DNA from: Chryseobacterium sp. KLBC 52
GTDB lineage: Bacteria > Bacteroidota > Bacteroidia > Flavobacteriales > Weeksellaceae
Length of the DNA: 64,000 nt
Assembly: GCF_003347605.1 (NCBI RefSeq)
Contig: NZ_QDFZ01000008.1
Span: 1 to 64,000, forward strand
Direction: 5' to 3'
Of this stretch, positions 48,995-57,206 are shown piece by piece. Numbering within the stretch: the first letter of the stretch is position 1; each line of letters starts with the position of its first letter. The translations under genes were made by a program, and so were the position numbers. The notes below the pieces were generated by a model. The model did no database searches, was not told the DNA's origin, and saw nothing but the letters and a program-made list of their open reading frames with translations.

Positions 48995-50113
48995 ATGATG
49001 TTTTCTTTTATAAAGGTGATGATTTATTTAGGTGTATTAAGCACGGCTTTTTCCTGTAATAAAAATAAAACCGTAGAACCTGCAGGAAATAAGCCGGGAC
49101 ACACTTGCATGAATGTACCGCAGCGATTGAATACCCCGGATTCCTCTCATGTCAGTTTTAATGGAAAAATTTCTCTGGAAGGAATGGTATTAATCCCTGG
49201 AGGAGAATTTGATATGGGAGGTGATAACAGTCAGGCCGACCCAGACGAATACCCTAAACATAGAGTAAAGGTTTCTCCGTTTTATATGGATGTAACAGAA
49301 GTGACGAACGCACAGTTCCGTAAATTTGTAAATGCTACAGGCTATATCACAACGGCAGAACGTAAACCAGATTGGAACGAATTAAAAAAAAATCTGCCCA
49401 AGGGTACTCCGAAACCTCCGGATAGTCTGTTGGTAGCTGCTTCATTAGTATTTAAACCCACAAGCAAGCCTGTGAATCTGAATGATTTCAGCCAATGGTG
49501 GAAATGGGTAAAAGGGGCCAACTGGAAACATCCGCAAGGGCCGGCCAGCAGTATTGAAGGAAAAGATAACTATCCTGTAGTGAATATAAGCTGGGATGAT
49601 GCGCAGGCATATTGTAAATGGTCCGGTAAACGTTTGCCCACAGAAGCAGAATGGGAATTTGCAGCAAGGGGTGGATTAAAAAATAATATCTATCCTTGGG
49701 GCAATGAACCCATCAATAAAGGGATTCCTAAAGCAAACAGCTGGGAAGGAAAGTTTCCCTACCTTAATGAAAAGAAAGACGGATATCTTACACTTGCCCC
49801 TGTACAATCATTTAAAGCCAATGGATATGGTCTGTATGATATGGCTGGAAACGTTTGGGAATGGTGCAGCGATTTATACAATTATGATTACTATAAAAAA
49901 CTGGAAGGCAGACTGGTTTTAAATCCTCAGGGCGCTGACGAGTCTTATGACCCTCAGGAACCTTATAGTGTAAAACGAAGCCTTCGTGGAGGAAGCTTTT
50001 TATGCAATGATAGCTACTGCAGTGGATACAGGGTGGCACGGCGTATGAAAAGCAGTCCTGATACAAGTCTTGAACATACCGGATTCAGGTGTGTTCAAGA
50101 CATTGCTCATTAA
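48995..50113 (+). CDS. Exported formylglycine-generating enzyme (sulfatase-modifying factor)
   Basis: A 372-residue FGE-sulfatase family protein that oxidises the active-site cysteine of sulfatases to formylglycine using O2. The N-terminus looks like a lipoprotein signal (STAFSC around residue 20). The domain has GMVLIPGGEFDMGG, VTNAQFRKFVNATGY, RLPTEAEWEFAARGG and YDMAGNVWEWCSD. The catalytic cysteine pair is visible as SLRGGSFLCNDSYCSGYR (Cys337, Cys342). Being exported, it would act on sulfatases outside the cytoplasm. Other members bind other substrates, but the pair and the neighbours support a sulfatase role. Confidence 0.87.
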   Translation: MMFSFIKVMIYLGVLSTAFSCNKNKTVEPAGNKPGHTCMNVPQRLNTPDSSHVSFNGKISLEGMVLIPGGEFDMGGDNSQADPDEYPKHRVKVSPFYMDVTEVTNAQFRKFVNATGYITTAERKPDWNELKKNLPKGTPKPPDSLLVAASLVFKPTSKPVNLNDFSQWWKWVKGANWKHPQGPASSIEGKDNYPVVNISWDDAQAYCKWSGKRLPTEAEWEFAARGGLKNNIYPWGNEPINKGIPKANSWEGKFPYLNEKKDGYLTLAPVQSFKANGYGLYDMAGNVWEWCSDLYNYDYYKKLEGRLVLNPQGADESYDPQEPYSVKRSLRGGSFLCNDSYCSGYRVARRMKSSPDTSLEHTGFRCVQDIAH

Positions 50114-50115
50114 TT

Positions 50116-51780
50116 CTATTTTTGATTATTATAGAGGATTCTGTAGTATTCATCCGCCATCCTGTCGCTGTTGAAATGATCTTTCACATCATTCATTGCA
50201 TTATACTGAATTTTTCTCCATTCATCAGGGCGGTCATAATAGGTGGGAAGAATTTCGTTTTCAAGGATTTCATACAATGTATTTAAATCATAATTATCCT
50301 GTTCATAAATGCTCATATTCTGATAATCTGCTTTAGGCACAACGAAAGAGTTTTCTCCATGTTTGGCAAATTCCGGAATCCAGCCGTCATCTGTTGATAA
50401 ATTAACAGAGCCGTTCATGGCAGCCGTCATACCGGAAGTTCCGGAAGCTTCCCTTGGAACTCTTGGATTATTAAGCCATACATCAGAACCCTGTTTTAAA
50501 GACTTACTTAAAGAAAGTTCATACCCCGTAAGAACAGCCATATTTTTATGGTTTTTACTTTCTTCTACCAGCGTGTTGAACGTAGAAATAGCAGAGTAGT
50601 CCATTGGGTAAGGTTTTCCTGCCCAGATAATCTGTACCGGATATTTTGGATGGTTCAGAAGTCTGTAGAATCTTTCCCTGTCATGTAAAAGAAGTTCCGC
50701 TCTCTTGTAACCTGCAAATCTTCTGGCCCAGACCATGGTAAATATATTAGGATTAAATAAATTTCCTGTCTGATCTGCAACAATACTGAAAAGTTTTTTC
50801 TTCAGATATTTTTTTCGGAAATCGAAAACAGTAGCATCATTTTCATCTTTTGCATTGTATAAAGGTTTATCAGACCAATATTTGAATTCCTGAGCATTGG
50901 TAATAGAAGTGATTTCACAGATTCCTGGATATTTATTCCACATTGCTCTGGAAACTACTCCATGAAGCTGGGAAACTCCATTGGCCATTCTTGCCATTCT
51001 TAATGCACAAAGAGAGTGATTGAAACGGTCATCATCAGATCCTTCAATATTTTTCACTTCTTCCATGCTGTATCCCGAAAAATAGGACATGTCATAACAT
51101 AATCTGAAGCTGTGCTTTTCATTACCAGCTTCTTCAGGAGTGTGAGTGGTGAAAACCAGTTTTTCTTTAACTTTATCAAGATCTCCGTTATATTTTCTCA
51201 GAAGATAAAAGGCTGCAGGAAGTCCATGGGCTTCATTAAGATGGTAAACCTCCCTCTCAATGTTCATTTCATCCAGTAGCTTGGCTCCTCCTTTCCCCAA
51301 TAAAATATATTGAGCAAGTTTTGTAGATTCATTCGCATCATACAGCTTGTGACAGATTGTTTTGGAAACATGATCATTTTCCGGAACATCTGTAGAAAGG
51401 AAAAACATGGGTGCCGTATTGAAAATTTCAGGATCAAGGTACCAAACTTTTACCCAAACCGGAGCACTATGGATTTCAATTTGGAATTTTATTCCGGTGT
51501 CTTCAAGAAAACTGTACATCTTTCTCGTCCATACAGGTTGTAAAGTCTGATCGTGGTTTCTTGCCTGGTCATAATAACCAAATTTCCATAGGATACCGAT
51601 TCCAATAAGATCCTGCTTAAGATTATAAGCACTTCTCATGTGAGATCCTGCCAGAAAGCCAAGTCCTCCTGAATATATTTTCAGTACCTGCTCAAGAGCA
51701 AATTCCATTGAGAAATAAACGGCTTTTTTTGAATATTGAGGATTGATCGTGTAGGGTATTTTGAAATTCCTAAAATCCAT
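50116..51780 (-). CDS. Alpha-glucan-phosphorylase-family protein with the PLP lysine replaced
   Basis: A 554-residue short-form member of the GT35 glycogen/alpha-glucan phosphorylase family. YFSMEFALEQVLKIYSGGLG and YHLNEAHGLPAAFYLL match the family, as does VVFARRFAGYKRAEL-like text (read here as VWARRFAGYKRAELLL). The conserved PLP-binding segment normally reads EASGTSG-x-K; here it reads EASGTSGMTAAMNG, with Thr452 where the Schiff-base Lys is expected (codon ACG). Activity as a phosphorylase is therefore doubtful. It may be a pseudo-enzyme or use another donor. It is convergent with the FGE gene, with a 2-nt gap. Confidence 0.8.
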   Translation of the reverse strand: MDFRNFKIPYTINPQYSKKAVYFSMEFALEQVLKIYSGGLGFLAGSHMRSAYNLKQDLIGIGILWKFGYYDQARNHDQTLQPVWTRKMYSFLEDTGIKFQIEIHSAPVWVKVWYLDPEIFNTAPMFFLSTDVPENDHVSKTICHKLYDANESTKLAQYILLGKGGAKLLDEMNIEREVYHLNEAHGLPAAFYLLRKYNGDLDKVKEKLVFTTHTPEEAGNEKHSFRLCYDMSYFSGYSMEEVKNIEGSDDDRFNHSLCALRMARMANGVSQLHGVVSRAMWNKYPGICEITSITNAQEFKYWSDKPLYNAKDENDATVFDFRKKYLKKKLFSIVADQTGNLFNPNIFTMVWARRFAGYKRAELLLHDRERFYRLLNHPKYPVQIIWAGKPYPMDYSAISTFNTLVEESKNHKNMAVLTGYELSLSKSLKQGSDVWLNNPRVPREASGTSGMTAAMNGSVNLSTDDGWIPEFAKHGENSFVVPKADYQNMSIYEQDNYDLNTLYEILENEILPTYYDRPDEWRKIQYNAMNDVKDHFNSDRMADEYYRILYNNQK

Positions 51781-51805
51781 AAATGTGGGTTTGTGTTTAA
51801 AAAGA

Positions 51806-51813
51806 CAAAGGTA
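51806..51813 (-). promoter_or_regulatory. -7 box TAccTTTG of the phosphorylase-like gene
   Basis: The minus strand reads TACCTTTG 25 nt before the start at 51780. No -33 partner is clear. Confidence 0.5.
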
Positions 51814-51984
51814 TTAATTATGAAAATAAACTTTACATTAATTAATCGATAAATTAATAAAAAAACTACGTATTGAATTGTTTTTTTACTTACCTTTAAG
51901 AGTGTAAATTTTTGATTATCAAAAACTTTTAATGATGAAAGCCATTGGCTGCATGTGTTCTTTAATTAAATAAAAAAATCACAC

Positions 51985-52782
51985 ATGAAAAAGACGTTTT
52001 CTGAAGAAGATCTGATCAAGAATCTTAGCTTATACTACCTTAATCGGCATTTGAAAAAAAAGCCAATGGAAAAGTATCACCGTACCATAGATGAATCTCC
52101 GCTGCATGACCGTGAAAAGTACAGAAAGAAATCCGAGATTCTTCTTCTCAACTCTTTTATGCATCATTTCCCCGAGGTGAAATTTGAAAACCTTACCTGC
52201 GAGAGTCCGGACTTTATCGCCAAATTAAACGACAAAAAAATCGGAATAGAACTGACCGAAGTGATCAATCATCTGGAAATGAAAAAAGTGGAAAGCACTT
52301 TGAATAAAATGTTCCGTCAGGCAGAAATAATATTAGAACAGGAAGACACTACGAAATATCGTGGTGTTTATTTTTTAGAATTCCATCCGGCAACCAAATT
52401 TGATAACCTGGAAGTACAGCAGGAAAACATTATCAGTATTTATAAAAGCATTAAAAAAAATAAGCCTGTAGGCTGCGTAAAAAGCCTCAGGAAATCTTTC
52501 CATCGCAGAAATGTATTTATCACCCATGAGTACAGCATGAATCTGTTTGATGAACTGTGCTCCGAAAAGATTCTGGAACTTATTGAAAAGAAGAACGAAA
52601 AATTCCCTTATTATGACACCTCAGTAGATGAATGCTGGCTGGTGATTGTTTCCGATATGAATTCTATTGCCTCAAGATATACCTTCATTCAGGATAAGGA
52701 ACATCTGAAAGAAGTAAAAAGCCCTTTCCATAAAATATTTCATCTGGAAAATCTCTGTGGAAATATTACCAGTATAAAATAA
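51985..52782 (+). CDS. Orphan PD-(D/E)XK-like protein
   Basis: A 265-residue protein of unknown family. Residues 70-95 read ESPDFIAKLNDKKIGIELTE, a PD-(D/E)XK-like strand pattern with Asp76, Glu89 and Thr91 in place of the usual Lys. Glu51 could complete the site. The rest is charged and helical with an aromatic-rich C-terminus. Such ExT variants occur in some restriction-endonuclease-like proteins. No partner gene is near, and there is no signal peptide. The fold call is tentative. Confidence 0.5.
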   Translation: MKKTFSEEDLIKNLSLYYLNRHLKKKPMEKYHRTIDESPLHDREKYRKKSEILLLNSFMHHFPEVKFENLTCESPDFIAKLNDKKIGIELTEVINHLEMKKVESTLNKMFRQAEIILEQEDTTKYRGVYFLEFHPATKFDNLEVQQENIISIYKSIKKNKPVGCVKSLRKSFHRRNVFITHEYSMNLFDELCSEKILELIEKKNEKFPYYDTSVDECWLVIVSDMNSIASRYTFIQDKEHLKEVKSPFHKIFHLENLCGNITSIK

Positions 52783-52884
52783 ATGTAATGTTTGAGTATT
52801 CTGTTGTTTAATATGATATAAGGTGTATAATTTTAAATTATTTCAAGTTTTAATTTATAATAGTTTAAAATTATTTGGATTTTA

Positions 52885-52914
52885 TTGTTTTTAATTAAAA
52901 TTAAGTTATATTTG
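52885..52914 (+). promoter_or_regulatory. Promoter of the T9SS type B cargo gene
   Basis: TTG (52885-52887), 19-nt spacer and TATATTTG (52907-52914) match the Bacteroidetes consensus. It leaves a 5' leader of about 50 nt before the ATG at 52972. Confidence 0.75.
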
Positions 52915-52971
52915 ATGTGTGTTGATTATCAATACGATGTATAACTGATGTAACCATAAAAACAATAATCT

Positions 52972-55071
52972 ATGAGAAAACTTCTACTTTTCATACTTAT
53001 ATGTCTCTCTCATACTTTCTATGCTCAGGCTGATTGTGCCACTGCACTTTCTGTTTGTGGAAATTCAAATATCACGTATAGTCCTACAGGATATGGTAAT
53101 ATAAAAGAGCTGGTCAACTCAGGAAGCTGCATAGACTTTACCGGAGAGCACAATTCGATCTGGTATAAAATTACCATCGCTACAGGAGGAACGCTTACCT
53201 TCGATCTGGTTCCTAATAATCCGGATGCTGATTACGACTGGGCAATTTTTGGTCCCAATGTAAACTGTGGAAGTTTGGGATCACCTATACGTTGTAACGC
53301 GGCAACCGTTATTGGCCCAGGTCCCGCTACAGGATTAAATATGACAAGTACGCTTTTAAGTGCTGCAGGAGGTTCTTTAACTCCTTATTGCAGATATCTT
53401 GATGTTTTGCCGGGACAGACTTATTATTTGTTTATCGATAACTGGGTGAGCAGCACCAGTTCTACTACAGCACCGTTTTCTTTAACGTGGGGAGGAACTG
53501 CCACACTGGCTTCACCATTTACCGATCCAAATATTCAGACTCAGCCATTTATTCCTCCGGGCATCCCGGCGGCAAATCCTGCAGACCCAAGAGAGGTTGT
53601 AATATGCTCTGCTACAGCTTTGTTTGATTTTTCTACCTTATCCTCCGGAATTCTCAACGGAAATCAAAATTTTGGGGTAAGTTATCATCTGAGTCAGAAT
53701 GATGCCTTAACAGGGAATAATCCTATTACAGCTCCTATTACAGTCAATACAACAACTGTCTATTATTACAGCATCAATTATACCGATCCGGCCAATGCAT
53801 CTAATCCGCTTAATAAATGTAAACAGGTTGGAACATTTAAATTTAAAAATGGTTCTATTACAGCCAAAAATGCAATTTTGACCGAATGCAACAACAATAA
53901 TGCAGGGACTGCTTTATTTGATTTAACCACAGCGGACGTTATCGGAACCCCAAATGTTACTAAAAAATACTATCCTACAATGGCAGATCTCAATGCCGGA
54001 ACCAATGAGATTACGACCCCAATGGCATTTGTGTCCGCAGAAGGAATTATCTATGTAAAGGTGATCTCAGAATTTGGTTGTACTGCAGTAGCACAGATTA
54101 CGCTGAAATTTTATCCTGTTGTAGTCGTGAATGAAACAACTTTGAGATCATGCTTCATTGAAGCCAGCCCATCCATAGCTTCTTTCAATCTTGTCAATGC
54201 TTCAGTAACCGGACAAACCAATCCTACAAAAAAATACTATCCTTCACTAACGGATGCCCTTAATCAGACCAATGAAATTCTGAATGCCAATAATTATATT
54301 GCCCCTAATGGATTTGTATATATAAGAGTTTCTAATGCTCAGGGATGTTATAATGTGGCGAAGGTTACTTTAGTCGTTATTCCGCCTGTCTATTCTGATA
54401 AACTTAAAGATGTGACTATTTGTGCAGAAGACCAGACCACGCTGGATGCAGGGCCCGGATTTAAAAGTTATGAGTGGAGCACAGGAGCTACTACACAAAC
54501 GATCAAAGCAGGAATAGGAGTATATTGGGTAAAACTTAAAACGGGAGAATGTGTTACCACACAAACTGTAAAAGTACTTCCTTCGGAACAGCCGGTTGTT
54601 TCAGGTATTGATATCTCGAATAATACCATCACAGTATCTGTAATAGGAGGAACTCCGGCTTATAGATATTCAATAGATAATATCATCTGGCAGGATTCCA
54701 ATGTTTTCAATAATCTTTCAAGGGGAGATCATAAGGTCTATGTAAAAGATGCTTATGACTGTGATCCGATAGAAATCGGAATTGTTGTCCCTAATTTGAT
54801 CAACGTGATAACTCCTAATGCAGATGGAATCAATGATGTGATTGATTACTCAGCCCTGGCCAATAAACAAAATCTGATCATGAATGTCTTTGATCGTTAT
54901 GGAAACAAAATATTCCAGGCAGACAGATCCAATGGCTATAAATGGGATGGTACCCAGGGAGGAAGAAGAGTGCCTACAGGAACATACTGGTATTCTATCA
55001 CATGGAATGAAAATGATAAAAAGAACACTGCCATTAAATTCACCGGTTGGGTATTGGTGAAAAACAAATAA
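52972..55071 (+). CDS. T9SS type B cargo, surface protein
   Basis: A 699-residue exported protein. The signal peptide ends ...TFYAQ. Residues 20-180 form a Cys-rich domain (SGSCIDFTGEHNSIWYKITI, DYDWAIFGPNVNCG). Then come repeated beta-sandwich-like modules of about 90 residues, each with a KKYYP[TS] strand. The C-terminal 80 residues are a type B (gliding-motility-associated) sorting domain: VITPNADGINDVIDYSAL, MNVFDRYGNKIFQ, VPTGTYWYSITWNE. It should be carried across the outer membrane by the T9SS and anchored on the surface. The adhesive role is inferred. Confidence 0.88.
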   Translation: MRKLLLFILICLSHTFYAQADCATALSVCGNSNITYSPTGYGNIKELVNSGSCIDFTGEHNSIWYKITIATGGTLTFDLVPNNPDADYDWAIFGPNVNCGSLGSPIRCNAATVIGPGPATGLNMTSTLLSAAGGSLTPYCRYLDVLPGQTYYLFIDNWVSSTSSTTAPFSLTWGGTATLASPFTDPNIQTQPFIPPGIPAANPADPREVVICSATALFDFSTLSSGILNGNQNFGVSYHLSQNDALTGNNPITAPITVNTTTVYYYSINYTDPANASNPLNKCKQVGTFKFKNGSITAKNAILTECNNNNAGTALFDLTTADVIGTPNVTKKYYPTMADLNAGTNEITTPMAFVSAEGIIYVKVISEFGCTAVAQITLKFYPVVVVNETTLRSCFIEASPSIASFNLVNASVTGQTNPTKKYYPSLTDALNQTNEILNANNYIAPNGFVYIRVSNAQGCYNVAKVTLVVIPPVYSDKLKDVTICAEDQTTLDAGPGFKSYEWSTGATTQTIKAGIGVYWVKLKTGECVTTQTVKVLPSEQPVVSGIDISNNTITVSVIGGTPAYRYSIDNIIWQDSNVFNNLSRGDHKVYVKDAYDCDPIEIGIVVPNLINVITPNADGINDVIDYSALANKQNLIMNVFDRYGNKIFQADRSNGYKWDGTQGGRRVPTGTYWYSITWNENDKKNTAIKFTGWVLVKNK

Positions 55072-55080
55072 AATAAATAG

Positions 55081-55115
55081 AAAAAACCATTTCAATCGAA
55101 ATGGTTTTTATTTTT
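55081..55115 (+). terminator. Terminator after the type B cargo gene
   Basis: A 12-bp stem (AAAAACCATTTC / GAAATGGTTTTT) with an AATC loop and further T residues. Confidence 0.88.
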
Positions 55116-55149
55116 AAAAGTTTTTAAATTAGATATCAAAATAGAAAGA

Positions 55150-55740
55150 ATGAAAGACTTGCTTGTAAAACGTTTTGAATACTATAAATCTCTTGGTGAT
55201 AAAACCTTTGAACAGTTAACAGATGAACAGATGTTCTGGCAGTACAATGAAGAAAGTAATTCTATTGCCATTATTGTGAAACATCTTGCAGGAAATATGC
55301 TTTCACGATGGACCAATTTCCTTACCGAAGATGGTGAGAAATCCTGGCGTAACCGAGATGGAGAATTTGTCAATACTTTTACCACTAAAGAGCAGGTACT
55401 TGATTTTTGGGAACGAGGTTGGAAATGTTTCTTTGATGCTCTTGATAAAATAAACGAGGAAAATCTCTACTCCACAACGTATATCAGAGGAGAAGCACAT
55501 GCGGTTATTGATGCAGTTCTTCGTCAATTGGCTCATTATCCTTACCACATCGGGCAAATTGTTTATATCGCTAAAATGATAAAGAATGAAAATTGGAATA
55601 CGCTTTCAATTGCCAGAAACCGATCTCAACAGTTTAATACAGAAATGAAAACCAAATTTTCAAATCAGGATCCGGAAGCCAATTCATCGCCCGTCTGCTT
55701 TCAAAACAGTCCCGAAGTAAGAGATGAATATAAACAATAG
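55150..55740 (+). CDS. DinB-like (DUF1572) metal-binding protein
   Basis: A 196-residue four-helix-bundle protein of the DinB/DUF1572 group. The likely metal-binding histidines are His45 (IIVKHLAGNM) and His129 and His133 (LAHYPYHIGQI). The conserved segment RWTNFLTEDGEKSWRNRDGE is typical of the DUF1572 subgroup. Some DinB members are thiol-dependent S-transferases, such as those using bacillithiol; the reaction here is unknown. The C-terminal tail of about 30 residues is polar. Confidence 0.87.
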   Translation: MKDLLVKRFEYYKSLGDKTFEQLTDEQMFWQYNEESNSIAIIVKHLAGNMLSRWTNFLTEDGEKSWRNRDGEFVNTFTTKEQVLDFWERGWKCFFDALDKINEENLYSTTYIRGEAHAVIDAVLRQLAHYPYHIGQIVYIAKMIKNENWNTLSIARNRSQQFNTEMKTKFSNQDPEANSSPVCFQNSPEVRDEYKQ

Positions 55741-55752
55741 ATTGAATCAATC

Positions 55753-55781
55753 TTGGATTCTTATTAAAATTACTATCTTTG
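55753..55781 (+). promoter_or_regulatory. Promoter of mtaB
   Basis: TTG (55753-55755), 18-nt spacer and TATCTTTG (55774-55781), a very close consensus match. A GGAG element (55798-55801) precedes the ATG at 55807. Confidence 0.82.
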
Positions 55782-55806
55782 CACCCATAAAATTCAGGAG
55801 TACCAA

Positions 55807-57153
55807 ATGTCTACTTTTCACAGAACTGCCGCGTTTCATACACTTGGCTGCAAATTAAACTTTGCAGAAACATCTACTATTGCCCGTCAATTAACAGATG
55901 CAGGTTATGATAAGGTAAGTTTTGATGAAAAAGCCAATGTGTATGTTATCAATACATGTTCTGTGACAGAAAATGCTGACCGTGAATGTAAACTCCACGT
56001 GAAAAGAGCCATGAAAGCCAATCCTGAGGGACTGGTTGTAATTGTTGGATGCTACGCACAGTTAAAACCTGAAGAAATTTCACAGATTGAAGGAGTTGAC
56101 CTGGTTTTAGGAGCAAAAGAAAAATTCAATATTCTGAGCTACCTTGACGATTTGGAAAAATCTGAAAATGAAGGTGTTGTTCATTCCTGTGAAATTGAAG
56201 AAACCGATTTCTTTATCGGAAGTTATTCTATAGGAGACAGAACCAGAGCTTTCCTGAAAGTACAGGATGGCTGTGACTACAAATGTACTTACTGTACCAT
56301 TCCGTTAGCCAGAGGAATTTCACGTTCCGATACCATCGAAAACGTTCTCAGAAATGCTACTGAAATTGCCGCAAAAGACATCAAGGAAATTGTTCTTACA
56401 GGGGTGAATATCGGTGATTATGGTAAAGGAGAATTTGGAAATAAAAGACACGAACATACCTTCCTTGATCTTATTTCAGAACTGGATCAAGTAGAAGGAA
56501 TAGAAAGAATCCGTATCTCTTCGATTGAACCCAATCTTTTGAAAGATGAAAGTATTGAGCTGGTTTCTAAAAGCAAAAGCTTTGTTCCGCATTTTCATAT
56601 CCCGTTACAATCCGGAAGCGATGATCTCTTGAAAAAGATGAAACGTCGTTACCTGACCAAGCTCTATAATGACAGAGTGAACAAAATCCGCGAGGTAATG
56701 CCTGATGCGGCTATCGGAGTAGATGTTATTGTAGGATTCCCGGGAGAAACAGAAGAAAGATTTATGGAAACCTATAATTTCCTGAATGAACTTCCTATCA
56801 CTTACCTTCACGTATTTACCTATTCTGAAAGAGAAAATACGGAAGCTGCAGCTATGGACGGAGTAGTTCCTGTAGCAGAAAGAAAAAAACGTAATAAAAT
56901 GCTGAGAATTCTTTCTGAAAAGAAGAAAATGGCATTTTATCAGACACAATTAGGTAAAACGCTTCCTGTTCTTTGGGAGCACGAAAATAAAGACGGGAAA
57001 ATGTTTGGCTTCACAGAAAACTATGTGAGAGTCCAGAAAAACTTTGATCCTGCATCCGTAAATCAAATCGAATTTCTGAATTTAGAAAAAATCCTGTCAG
57101 ATGGCACGGTTTCTGTGCAATCTTCTTACCAAAATTTTTTAGCAAAAGCGTAG
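55807..57153 (+). CDS. mtaB: tRNA t6A37 methylthiotransferase
   Basis: A 448-residue radical-SAM enzyme that converts t6A37 to ms2t6A37 in tRNAs reading ANN codons. The N-terminal UPF0004 domain binds one Fe-S cluster (Cys15, Cys51, Cys82). The radical-SAM cluster lies in CDYKCTYC (Cys156, Cys160, Cys163), and a TRAM-like C-terminus follows (about 380-448). PHFHIPLQSGSDDLLKKMKR is a typical block. Length and motifs fit MtaB rather than MiaB. It has its own consensus promoter. Confidence 0.93.
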   Translation: MSTFHRTAAFHTLGCKLNFAETSTIARQLTDAGYDKVSFDEKANVYVINTCSVTENADRECKLHVKRAMKANPEGLVVIVGCYAQLKPEEISQIEGVDLVLGAKEKFNILSYLDDLEKSENEGVVHSCEIEETDFFIGSYSIGDRTRAFLKVQDGCDYKCTYCTIPLARGISRSDTIENVLRNATEIAAKDIKEIVLTGVNIGDYGKGEFGNKRHEHTFLDLISELDQVEGIERIRISSIEPNLLKDESIELVSKSKSFVPHFHIPLQSGSDDLLKKMKRRYLTKLYNDRVNKIREVMPDAAIGVDVIVGFPGETEERFMETYNFLNELPITYLHVFTYSERENTEAAAMDGVVPVAERKKRNKMLRILSEKKKMAFYQTQLGKTLPVLWEHENKDGKMFGFTENYVRVQKNFDPASVNQIEFLNLEKILSDGTVSVQSSYQNFLAKA

Positions 57154-57206
57154 GCTCTTTGCTAAAATTCTACTAAATTTATTTTTAAACTTTAAATACT
57201 ACATTC

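Noticed and set aside
45747..50113. A full polysaccharide-utilisation locus.
   Set aside because: There is no SusC/SusD pair, lyase or glycoside hydrolase beside the sulfatases.
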